Of a DNA stretch of 37,322 nucleotides, positions 7,868 to 14,483 are shown piece by piece. Origin of the DNA: a virus. The position numbers and the translations under genes were made by a program. Positions within the stretch are counted from its first letter, which is position 1, and every line of letters begins with the position of its first letter. The notes below the pieces were generated by a model. The model had not been told where the DNA came from. It was given only the letters and a program-made list of their open reading frames with translations, and searched no databases. The stretch spans positions 1 to 37,322 of the IMG/VR virus record IMGVR_UViG_3300034095_001158; one strand, given 5' to 3'.

Positions 7868-8692
7868 ATGTTATCAAACAATCCATTAAAGCAATATTTT
7901 CGTAGACCATCAATTTACTTGAGATTACCAAGTGGCGGTGAAGGATATGATCCAGAAGTCTTAACTATGTCAGAAACTGGTGAATTGCCTATATATCCTA
8001 TGACAGCAATTGATGAAATTACAGTTAGAACCCCGGACGCTTTATACAATGGTCTTGCTATAGTAGAATTAATCAAAAGCTGTGTTCCTGCAATCAAAGA
8101 TCCTTGGCAAATCAAAAGTATTGATGTAGATGCAATCTTATTAGCTATCAAATCCTGCTCACAGGGCAATGATTTAGAAGTTGAATCTGTTTGTCCAGCA
8201 TGTGCTGAATCTGCCACTTACGGAGTTAATCTTATTGGGATGCTGCAAAATATCAAAAAAGTTGATTACACTACCCCGTTGAAATTAGGAGAGTTAGCAA
8301 TTAAGTTCAGACCACTCATCTACAAAGAAATGAGTGAAGCTGGTAAACACCAATTTGAAATTCAGAAAATGTTTGCAAGTTTGCAAGATTTGTCAGATGA
8401 AGAAAAAACAAAAAAGTCACATGAAGCTATAGTAACCATTACTACTATCACAATGGAATTATTATCACATACAATTGAATACATTAAAGTCAACGATGAA
8501 TTAGTAACACAAAAGGATTTTATACTTGAATTTTTGCAAAATTGCGATAAAAACATCTACAAAGAAATACGAGATTATCACGGTAAACTAAAAGACCAAT
8601 CAAAATTAGAGCCACAAAAAATCAAATGTATTCATTGTCAACATGAATATTCACAAGAAATTGTAATTAATCAATCTGATTTTTTCGGTTGA
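7868..8692 (+). CDS. 26: Baseplate hub protein (T4 gp26-like family)
   Basis: A 274-residue protein resembling the T4 baseplate protein family that includes gp26, seen in the N-terminal pattern LRLPSGGEGYDPEVL, the ELPIYPMTAIDEI and RTPDALYNGLAIVELIKSC stretches. Two Cys pairs are present, CPAC (109-112) and CIHC (254-257), widely separated; they could together bind one zinc ion. T4 gp26 is about 208 residues. The gene has an AAAGGA site nine bases before the ATG. It is followed without a gap by a small gene starting within its stop codon, suggesting coupled translation. Family assignment is from recalled pattern similarity. Confidence 0.72.
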   Translation: MLSNNPLKQYFRRPSIYLRLPSGGEGYDPEVLTMSETGELPIYPMTAIDEITVRTPDALYNGLAIVELIKSCVPAIKDPWQIKSIDVDAILLAIKSCSQGNDLEVESVCPACAESATYGVNLIGMLQNIKKVDYTTPLKLGELAIKFRPLIYKEMSEAGKHQFEIQKMFASLQDLSDEEKTKKSHEAIVTITTITMELLSHTIEYIKVNDELVTQKDFILEFLQNCDKNIYKEIRDYHGKLKDQSKLEPQKIKCIHCQHEYSQEIVINQSDFFG

Positions 8693-8916
8693 GGCTTCTA
8701 CACCTCAACCCTGAGGGTGTTCAGAAGCTGTTAGATGGCATGGAAAAAGAATGTAGTGAGATAAAGAAATCTGCTTTAACTTTATCTTGGTACATGCGGG
8801 GAGGTGCTTCGTATGAGGATGTACTAAACATGTCCCATGACGAAAGAAAGTTAGTTAACGAATTAGTAGAAAGTAATTTGGAAACAACTAAGAAAACTCA
8901 AATGCCATTTTTCTAG
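8689..8916 (+). CDS. Small protein following gp26-like gene, possible hub-assembly factor
   Basis: A 75-residue protein beginning at a TTG that overlaps the TGA of the previous gene (TTGA), with no clear ribosome site, so translation is probably coupled. The sequence has a helical N-terminus (GVQKLLDGMEKECSEIKKS), then LSWYMRGGASYEDVLNMSHDERKLV and a C-terminal LETTKKTQMPFF. Small proteins with WYMRGG, a Ser-x-x-Glu-Arg motif and a TTKK----PF tail commonly follow the gp26 homologue in marine T4-like phages, sometimes labelled gp51. T4 gp51 is much longer (about 249), so I do not give that symbol. Confidence 0.72.
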   Translation: MRLLHLNPEGVQKLLDGMEKECSEIKKSALTLSWYMRGGASYEDVLNMSHDERKLVNELVESNLETTKKTQMPFF

Positions 8917-8957
8917 CCGTAAATATTCATTTATAAATTTCGTGTTGTTTCAATAAC

Positions 8958-9007
8958 AGATGAACTGGCGTTCATCTAAGAACTCACTGCGTTCGTTCTT
9001 TGTTTTT
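8958..9007 (+). terminator. Probable terminator after the gp26-like operon
   Basis: Two adjacent hairpins follow the stop at 8916: AGATGAAC-TGGC-GTTCATCT (8958-8977), then AAGAAC...GTTCTT (8978-9000), which runs into TTTGTTTTT. The second hairpin plus T-run fits an intrinsic terminator for plus-strand transcription, although its loop is long (11 bases). Confidence 0.55.
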
Positions 9008-9067
9008 ACGGTACTCGATTGTTTTATACTGTAATGGTTTAGATATCAATTGCCGATTAGAGAGCCA

Positions 9068-9091
9068 TGGTAGTGCAAATTTGCACTACCA
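9068..9091. repeat. Perfect 24-base palindrome
   Basis: The arms TGGTAGTGCAAA and TTTGCACTACCA meet with no spacer. Allowing one bulged A (9091), pairing extends through CCAT and ATGG. With no loop bases, it is more suited to a dimeric DNA-binding protein site or a cruciform than to an ordinary RNA hairpin. Confidence 0.8.
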
Positions 9092-9427
9092 ATGGGTAAA
9101 AGTGTGTTTGCCACGACCGTCGACCTTTGCATTCTATTCCCCGTATAATCGCCTATTTCTGACATTATACGCAACCGGTTGTCCTGTAATGTTTTTGGGA
9201 CTGTAGTGAAGCTGCCAATGTCTTTCAATTGGTCCTTCGACAACGCATGTTCTATATCCGCAAGATAGAGTTGGATATAGACTCATTGAAGGTTCGCTTT
9301 GACGAGAGCCTTCTCGGTTTTCCATGAATATTGCTATTCATGCATACTCCAGAATCTGCTTGCGTGTAACTTTCAACGCAAACTCAAGGAGGACTCACAA
9401 ACTGAGCCAGCAAATTGTTACTATATA

Positions 9428-9847
9428 TTAGATATTAATTGTTAATTGAGAATTATTTTTTGTTGACTTGGTGTCAGTGGAACAATATGATTTTAATAAA
9501 TCAGTATTGTTTAAGAAGAAACTATCAAATTCAAAAATCATCCAGTCTCCGTATTTTTTTGATGTATAATAAGTGAAATTATCGGCAACCCATGTTAATT
9601 TGCTTTGTACAGCAATATAACGACCTTTACGATTAAACTTCATAAAAAGAATGTTCAAATCATTGGGGTCGGCTACATCCATAAGTTGCCCGATCCATGC
9701 ATCTATTACTTTACATTCCCCTGTAAGCAATAGATGAAAAGGAAAGTCGTTTAGTGTTTCAACATTGAAATTAATTCTATCACGATTAAATGACAGTAAT
9801 AAAGTGTTGATTTCTTCGTCTACGGTAACTGACATTTCACTTATCAT
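9428..9847 (-). CDS. Hypothetical phage protein
   Basis: A 139-residue protein that I do not recognise. It has no signal peptide or membrane segment. It looks like a small globular alpha/beta protein: an N-terminal helix and strand (EEINTLLLSFNRDRINFNVET), a hydrophobic core (FHLLLTGECKVIDAWIGQLM), a strand-rich second half with many aromatic residues (FTYYTSKKYGDWMIFEFDSFFL), and a polar Ser/Thr/Asn tail. It is last in the minus-strand run from gp55 to gp46 and ends at the edge of the hairpin-dense region, which would be its 3' UTR. The start could be the ATG at 9847 or the one four codons later. A TAAATA element lies just upstream of the first. Confidence 0.6.
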   Translation of the reverse strand: MISEMSVTVDEEINTLLLSFNRDRINFNVETLNDFPFHLLLTGECKVIDAWIGQLMDVADPNDLNILFMKFNRKGRYIAVQSKLTWVADNFTYYTSKKYGDWMIFEFDSFFLNNTDLLKSYCSTDTKSTKNNSQLTINI

Positions 9848-9875
9848 CTTATATTTACTCTATCTTTTTCATTGC

Positions 9876-10319
9876 CTATTTTTTCATCTTCGCTTCTTCT
9901 GGCGTCTCTCCCGGTGGGATAAATTTTATCCCAGAAATTAGTCCATTATAGTACTTTCTCTCACCGTTGGGTAATCTAGTTCTAAGAACCTCTTCATTTA
10001 TCTGGAGTTTAACTTCGGCGTAAACTAACGAGGCTCTGGTCTTGTGAAGGGACACTATTTCAAATTTATAATTATTTTTGCCCAAAGCAGAGATTGCTAA
10101 ATTTAATCGCACAGAAGATCCTGTATATGTTTTCCAGTCAGATTCCTTAATCACTTTTTTCTTATTTACTTTACCCTTGACTGTTTTTCTCAAGTGTTGA
10201 TGTAGTTGTTTTTTACCTAAATATTCCATACCGGAAGATAATTCAGTTATCCTATATAGGAAACCAAACCATTCATCAATATTGAAATCATGAGGGAACT
10301 CCCAGTGACCTTTGTGCAT
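9876..10319 (-). CDS. GIY-YIG-like nuclease domain protein
   Basis: A 147-residue protein with a divergent GIY-YIG fold signature: GFLYRI at residues 19-24, MEYLGKK at 31-37, DWKTYTGSS at 61-69 where the family has conserved aromatic and Gly residues, and VSLHKTRASLVYAEVKLQ at 89-106 with Glu102 as the likely metal ligand. Proteins with LGKK...W-TYTGSS...LHKTR...Y-EV are frequent in marine T4-like phages and are often considered small endonucleases. Whether this one is mobile is unknown. It lacks the NUMOD and finger modules of the endonuclease at 4538-5119. An exact T4-type TATAAATA lies six bases upstream of its ATG, within the space after gp46. Confidence 0.68.
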   Translation of the reverse strand: MHKGHWEFPHDFNIDEWFGFLYRITELSSGMEYLGKKQLHQHLRKTVKGKVNKKKVIKESDWKTYTGSSVRLNLAISALGKNNYKFEIVSLHKTRASLVYAEVKLQINEEVLRTRLPNGERKYYNGLISGIKFIPPGETPEEAKMKK

Positions 10320-10325
10320 GTGTCA

Positions 10326-10333
10326 TATTTATA
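10326..10333 (-). promoter_or_regulatory. Exact T4-type late promoter octamer TATAAATA
   Basis: On the minus strand the octamer is a perfect match to the T4 late promoter -10 consensus. It sits between the gp46 stop and the GIY-YIG-like start, six bases before the ATG. With T4 spacing the start site would fall at or next to the ATG, predicting a leaderless message. Confidence 0.5.
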
Positions 10334-10334
10334 C

Positions 10335-12407
10335 TCATTCTATATCCACTAAGTTATTGTATTGTGTAAAACCATTTTCTTTCACAACTTTCAGCACATT
10401 AGGTACCCTATTTACTAATTCCTCTTTGTGAGAAACAAGCCATATTGATTTGTGTCTGCGGCGGGCCATATCCTTTAGAATCGCCAGAGAATTTTCAACT
10501 CCAACACTATCTGTGCCGTTATCCAACAGTTCGTCAATGAACAACACATTTATGGGTTGATATAAGTTTTCCCAAACATCACGGAATGCCCAAGACAATG
10601 ATAGAATAACTCTATTCATTTCTCCCCTTGATAAATTATAAAAGTCCATTTCACGACCCAATTCCGTAATCTCAACTTGCAAATCATTTTTAAATATTAC
10701 TTGATGTGGAAGTCCAATTTTATCTAAGTAATGCGTTAATCTACTATTCAAGTATGCCAGATTTTGATCAATGATCTTCTTCCGAACAAAACTATCTTTA
10801 CTAGTTAAAATATCAAGCAAGAATTTCTGATGTTCCATAGTGCGGGTCAACCGATTAATCTTGTCAAAATTAATCTCTTGTAATGCTTGATTTTCCATCT
10901 CGGTAATCTGTTCATTATATGGGTCAACATCTTCACTTTTTCGTTCAATATCTTTAATTGTATTAGCTACTTTACTACGATGTTCAATTGCCTGCGATTC
11001 AGTATCATAATGAGTTTCTGGCTGACGCCCCAACTCAAGCTCCGTATATTCTGCTAATTGATCAGAAAAAGGATTAGCTTCTAGCTTTTTATCTTCCCAA
11101 ACTGTTTTCAAGTTACTTAGGTCGCTACTATGTCTGATTGCTTCAGCTTCGGTTTTGTACAAAGTGGTAGGCTTCATCCCCAAGTCTTTTATAAGTGCTT
11201 GATTAGTAGCTACACTAGTTTGTAATTCATTAATCTGCACCACTGCATTACCCAACAGTTCTTGCTTATCAATTAACACCTTGGCGTGACTGTCATCATG
11301 GAAGTCTTGCCCACACGCATAACAAGTATGATCTTCTAATAACTCAACTTCTTTTTCAAGTTTAGAAATTAATTCTTTTTCTTTTACTATACTTTTGGTT
11401 AGTGTAGAAATCGTACTAGCAATAGTAGATTGACTGATAAATTCGCGTGACCACTCGTTCAATTTAGTCCATGCTGCTAGTTCATCTTCAATGTTATAGC
11501 GATTCTTATCTACATATATTTTATCGGCAGCAGATACATCACTGTCATGCTTTTGTTGCCAGGCCAAAGACCGAGCAAACAATGAATTATAAGCATCCTG
11601 TTGTTTTTTCTTTTCGTTCCAAGCTGATAATGCGGTATGAGACTGTAATTCAATATCAATATCAATGATAATCAACCGTTGATAATCAATAGCAAGTTTC
11701 TCCAAGTCCTCATCGTGCTTCATCTTCCACAATTTCTGTCTACGTTTAGTAGCATCAATTTGTTCTTGTACCCGTTTGTTGGCCTCTTCAATTGCTTTTA
11801 CATTAAATTCTTCTTGTTGAATATGATCTTTACTATCTTTGACCATTCCTTTAATGATTTCTGCCTTCTCACTAAGTAAAGTAATGCCCAATAGTTGTTC
11901 AATGATAGCACGTTGTTCATTATTTTTTAATGCAAGAAACGGTTCGGAATAGGTGTTGAGTGCCACAATATGCTGAAACATATCGCTACTCATATGAATC
12001 ACTTTTTCAATTGCCACTTGGGTTTCTTTGTTTTCGCCCTGGGCATCATCATTTCCCCTTTGTAAATCATTATTCACATAGAATCGTAAAATGTTTGGCT
12101 TTCGTCCGCGCTCAATCTTATAATCAATTCCACCGGCATTAAACTCTAATGTTACCATCATGTTTTTGCCATTAGTACGATTAACTAGATTATCTTTACG
12201 AATATTGTTAATAGGAACACCGAATAATGCGTAAGATAGTGCTTGAATCAGTGAGGTTTTGCCCGTCCCGTTTCTGGAATCACCACCGCCTAGGTCTAGA
12301 TTTTCACCCAGAATAAGTGTTAGCTCTTGTCTGTCAAAGTCAACTGCTTGTGTACAGGCACCTATGCTCAAAAAATTACGCAGGGTTATTGTTTGGAGAA
12401 TTATCAT
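10335..12407 (-). CDS. 46: Recombination endonuclease subunit, SMC/Rad50-like ATPase (gp46)
   Basis: A 690-residue Rad50/SbcC-type ATPase, partner of gp47 in the nuclease complex that resects DNA ends for recombination-dependent replication. Visible parts in order: P-loop region GENLDLGGGDSRNGTGKTS at residues 35-52 (a longer glycine loop than usual), long coiled coil with the zinc-hook CYAC at 362-365, second coiled coil, ABC signature LSRGE at 592-596, Walker B VLFIDE at 621-626, and switch His660 in LVSHKEE. T4 gp46 is about 560 residues, so the coiled-coil arms are longer here. The ATG overlaps the gp47 TGA (ATGA), a typical coupled pair. The gene belongs to the gp55-gp47-gp46 run. Confidence 0.93.
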   Translation of the reverse strand: MIILQTITLRNFLSIGACTQAVDFDRQELTLILGENLDLGGGDSRNGTGKTSLIQALSYALFGVPINNIRKDNLVNRTNGKNMMVTLEFNAGGIDYKIERGRKPNILRFYVNNDLQRGNDDAQGENKETQVAIEKVIHMSSDMFQHIVALNTYSEPFLALKNNEQRAIIEQLLGITLLSEKAEIIKGMVKDSKDHIQQEEFNVKAIEEANKRVQEQIDATKRRQKLWKMKHDEDLEKLAIDYQRLIIIDIDIELQSHTALSAWNEKKKQQDAYNSLFARSLAWQQKHDSDVSAADKIYVDKNRYNIEDELAAWTKLNEWSREFISQSTIASTISTLTKSIVKEKELISKLEKEVELLEDHTCYACGQDFHDDSHAKVLIDKQELLGNAVVQINELQTSVATNQALIKDLGMKPTTLYKTEAEAIRHSSDLSNLKTVWEDKKLEANPFSDQLAEYTELELGRQPETHYDTESQAIEHRSKVANTIKDIERKSEDVDPYNEQITEMENQALQEINFDKINRLTRTMEHQKFLLDILTSKDSFVRKKIIDQNLAYLNSRLTHYLDKIGLPHQVIFKNDLQVEITELGREMDFYNLSRGEMNRVILSLSWAFRDVWENLYQPINVLFIDELLDNGTDSVGVENSLAILKDMARRRHKSIWLVSHKEELVNRVPNVLKVVKENGFTQYNNLVDIE

Positions 12408-13417
12408 AGATTGGTGTAAATTTCTAGCAAAATCCTTTTATCAAAGCTATTGCTTTCAATACTGTTGATTTGTTCCACGATGATTTGGTCCACTGACTCA
12501 AACTTTAAATCACCGCGACCTTCGGTCTCATTCTGTTCTACTTTCATTGGAATCAATGTCATTTCTCGGAGTTTATATTCAGGGATAAATGTTTCACGCA
12601 AGAAATTAGCCTCTTCATAACTAATATCAATGTCAAGATGTACACGAACATGACTGTCAATTAATAGCAAACCTTCTGGGTTTTCTAGAATATCACTAAG
12701 TTTATGTACACGAAAAATAGGTTGTCGAGGCCAACTGTGAAAGATCGGGTCTTGCCCCCATTCTAACATCATCATACCTCTGGCATCATCACCTGCGTCA
12801 GCATAGTTATGCGGGAATGCATTTCCTATATACCAAACATTCTTATTGTGTTGTCGTTTATGAAAATGTCCACTAAAGACATGATCAAAATCCTTCATAT
12901 GATCAGTGCTGATTTCTCCGTGATCAGGCATTAATATTTGTGCATTCATATAGAATCTAGGTAATTCAAAATGCCCAAACATATATTTACCACTAAGTTT
13001 CTGAACCTTCTTGTAATCATCTTGAACTAACCAAGGTGCAATTACCACATTACCTTCAGTGAAGAAGTCATTGACGAGTTGTACATTGGGTAAATGTTTA
13101 GCCCACTCAATACCATGAATGTCTCTGCGATCACGATAATAAAGGTCGTGATTGCCCGGTATAAAATATACCCGATCAAAGTTATCATTTAGTTTCTCCA
13201 GCGCCTGTAGCCCAAACTGTAATGTATGGATGTTAATACTTGCCCTGTGATGATTCCAGTCACCCAAGAAAAAACAAGTTTCGCACCCTTCACTTTTGGC
13301 TTTGGCAATAAACCAATCAATGAAATTGATACAATCTGTGTTATGTTGTATACTATTACCCTTAAGACCAAAATGAATATCGGTTAGGCAAGCGGCTTTT
13401 TTAAAAAGATTTGACAT
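12404..13417 (-). CDS. 47: Recombination endonuclease subunit, Mre11-like phosphoesterase (gp47)
   Basis: A 337-residue Mre11/SbcD-type metallophosphoesterase, matching T4 gp47 (339). Metal-site motifs: LTDIHFG (Asp13, His15), LGDWNHHR (Asp53), IPGNHDLYY (Asn89, His90), FGHFELPR and SGHFHKRQ. The ATG at 13417 (MSNLFKK) is chosen because an upstream reading to 13522 would run through the end of gp55 in another frame and add an unconserved segment. A possible TATAAT lies just upstream (13424-13429), with TTGCTA 18 bases further, but the start site would then be nearly at the ATG. A hairpin (13435-13460) separates it from gp55. Confidence 0.92.
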   Translation of the reverse strand: MSNLFKKAACLTDIHFGLKGNSIQHNTDCINFIDWFIAKAKSEGCETCFFLGDWNHHRASINIHTLQFGLQALEKLNDNFDRVYFIPGNHDLYYRDRRDIHGIEWAKHLPNVQLVNDFFTEGNVVIAPWLVQDDYKKVQKLSGKYMFGHFELPRFYMNAQILMPDHGEISTDHMKDFDHVFSGHFHKRQHNKNVWYIGNAFPHNYADAGDDARGMMMLEWGQDPIFHSWPRQPIFRVHKLSDILENPEGLLLIDSHVRVHLDIDISYEEANFLRETFIPEYKLREMTLIPMKVEQNETEGRGDLKFESVDQIIVEQINSIESNSFDKRILLEIYTNL

Positions 13418-13434
13418 TTTTCTATTATACAATA

Positions 13435-13460
13435 AATGATGCTGCCGTAGCAACATCATT
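13435..13460 (-). promoter_or_regulatory. Intergenic hairpin between gp55 and gp47
   Basis: AATGATG (13435-13441) pairs with CATCATT (13454-13460), with an alternative inner pairing TGCT/AGCA. No T-run follows on the minus strand, so it is not an evident terminator. It could modulate processing or readthrough between gp55 and gp47. Confidence 0.4.
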
Positions 13461-13467
13461 GGACAAC

Positions 13468-14388
13468 TTATTCTTCGTAAACTACCGAACTCATTCCAGA
13501 ACCCAGACCCTGACGAGTCCAAGACGGTGCGAGGCCATTAATTTCCAAGATGTCATCACGAATATTTTGGTTGCGTTTTTCAGTATTTAGTACTCGGCAA
13601 AAGGAATTAGTTATAGCCGCTGTATAATATGCGAATGGATTAGCACTTTTAGCCTCATTGAATCTTAGTCCAACATAAGTAAGTTGAAGAATGGCACTAT
13701 TACGCATTTCATCATTATAAGTATATCCACGCCAATTGTATTTCATGGCATATTTCCCACACATCATAATATACATACGGGCAAGTTTATTTGTTACTTG
13801 ACCGTGATCCTTACTGAATTCTCCAGTGGATAGATCACCTTTCCAATGACTTTTGCCCACACAATAGAATGTATTATTCTCATCAATTTTATAATGTTGG
13901 AATGGTGGAAAGTTTACCTTAACATGAACTAGATCATCTACTTCTGCTTTGGTTGTGGCATCTTCCAAATCAGCAAAAATCTCATCTGGATTAACTTCTT
14001 CTTCAAATTCAAAGATATCTTTTGCTGTTTTCTTTTTAACTGTTTTGCGTGGAACTTTTGGTGCTACTGGCACATGATCCCAATTCATTACTCTGAATAC
14101 TAAATCTGTTACTAGAATAGATTCTGGGCTAACTGATTCTTTTACCCCTGCTTCTAAACTCAAGCGTGTAGCTCTAGTTTCTCTGGCTAATTGAATAGTT
14201 TCGGGTTTAAATGCATATTCTAAACTTTCTTGTATAGAAGATTGGGGCATATCAACAATAAAATCGTATCTATGATATTCAGGTTCAGTGAAGTGACAAT
14301 ACGAGGTCTTGCTTGTGTGAATCTCTTTAAGAATGTCACGATTATTCAGATAATTAACGGGTTTTCTTGGTGCAGGTAGTAATGACAT
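13468..14388 (-). CDS. 55: Late-transcription sigma factor (T4 gp55-like)
   Basis: A 306-residue protein whose C-terminal part (residues 217-290) has the gp55 sigma signature: YNWRGYTYNDEMRNSAILQL, then LRFNEAKSANPFAYYTAAIT and LNTEKRNQNIRDDILE, corresponding to a sigma region 2-like fold that binds RNA polymerase and reads the late -10 octamer. T4 gp55 is only 185 residues. This protein carries a roughly 170-residue N-terminal addition containing a Lys-rich then acidic stretch (PRKTVKKKTAKDIFEFEEE), and a conserved-looking segment before the sigma core (VNFPPFQHYKIDENNTFYCV, SHWKGDLSTGEF). A strong AGGAG and a sigma70-like promoter lie upstream, consistent with early or middle expression by host-type polymerase. 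It heads the gp55-gp47-gp46 run. Confidence 0.88.
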   Translation of the reverse strand: MSLLPAPRKPVNYLNNRDILKEIHTSKTSYCHFTEPEYHRYDFIVDMPQSSIQESLEYAFKPETIQLARETRATRLSLEAGVKESVSPESILVTDLVFRVMNWDHVPVAPKVPRKTVKKKTAKDIFEFEEEVNPDEIFADLEDATTKAEVDDLVHVKVNFPPFQHYKIDENNTFYCVGKSHWKGDLSTGEFSKDHGQVTNKLARMYIMMCGKYAMKYNWRGYTYNDEMRNSAILQLTYVGLRFNEAKSANPFAYYTAAITNSFCRVLNTEKRNQNIRDDILEINGLAPSWTRQGLGSGMSSVVYEE

Positions 14389-14395
14389 GGGTCTC

Positions 14396-14415
14396 CTTGT
14401 GTTATAGTTATGCTA
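14396..14415 (-). promoter_or_regulatory. gp55 leader motif shared with 2408-2429
   Basis: Minus-strand TAGCATAACTATAACACAAG immediately upstream of the GGAGA ribosome site. It matches the block upstream of the prohead core gene apart from a two-base insertion and single substitutions. No motif of this kind was noticed before other genes. Confidence 0.35.
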
Positions 14416-14433
14416 CATTGATTATAGCATAAC
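14407..14433. promoter_or_regulatory. Operator-like inverted repeat over the gp55 -10 box
   Basis: GTTATGCTA (14407-14415) and TAGCATAAC (14425-14433) form a perfect 9-base inverted repeat with a 9-base spacer. The right arm overlaps the -10 box, so a bound dimer would block transcription. It might also form a hairpin in the 5' leader. The binding protein is unknown. Confidence 0.5.
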
Positions 14434-14449
14434 AGTTGCAGAAATGCAA
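14421..14449 (-). promoter_or_regulatory. Sigma70-type promoter for gp55
   Basis: On the minus strand TTGCAT (-35, 14449-14444) and TATAAT (-10, 14426-14421) are separated by 17 bases, with a TG one base before the -10 (extended -10). This is the best bacterial-type promoter noticed in the window and lies about 33 bases upstream of the gp55 ATG. Confidence 0.75.
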
Positions 14450-14483
14450 CAGTTTTTTGTAGAAAAGGTAAAAAAGACGCTTT

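Larger units (their letters stand above)
8917..9427. other. Gene-free, hairpin-dense region between convergent genes (candidate structured RNA)
   Basis: This 511-base stretch has only short unconvincing open frames on both strands. By eye its central lines (9061-9300) are about 40-47% GC, higher than the flanking genes. It holds a series of separate perfect or near-perfect hairpins: 8958-8977 (8 bp), 8978-9000 (6 bp), a 7-bp pairing closing both (8917-8923 with 9005-9011), 9068-9091 (24-base palindrome), 9142-9171 (8 bp), 9172-9181 (CAACCGGTTG), 9215-9232 (5 bp), 9251-9281 (9 bp) nested in 9234-9240/9286-9292 (7 bp, one wobble), 9303-9316 (5 bp), 9323-9342 (8 bp) and 9360-9381 (6 bp). I do not recognise an RNA family. 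A noncoding RNA, a structured 3' UTR, an intron remnant or a replication/packaging site are all possible. Confidence 0.55.

Noticed and set aside
9181-9292. Group I intron core or tRNA-like sequence in the hairpin region (GGATATAGACTC and GGTTCGC)
   Set aside because: GGATATAGACTC resembles an intron S element but no matching R/P7 partner was found, and the GGTTCGC has no acceptor, D or anticodon arms in register.
9000-9325. Short open frames on both strands within the hairpin-dense gap (for example 9000-9206 plus, 9046-9243 minus and 9134-9325 minus)
   Set aside because: They overlap each other, have no ribosome site, odd composition and follow stems rather than codon patterns, so they look incidental to the structured region.
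13418-13522. Upstream extension of gp47
   Set aside because: It runs through the gp55 C-terminal coding sequence in another frame and adds 35 residues unlike the family; ATG at 13417 gives the expected length.
14435-14456. GTTGCA-GAAA-TGCAAC followed by T6 as a plus-strand terminator
   Set aside because: The stem is only 6 bp, two bases separate it from the T-run, no plus-strand gene precedes it, and it overlaps the gp55 -35 box.
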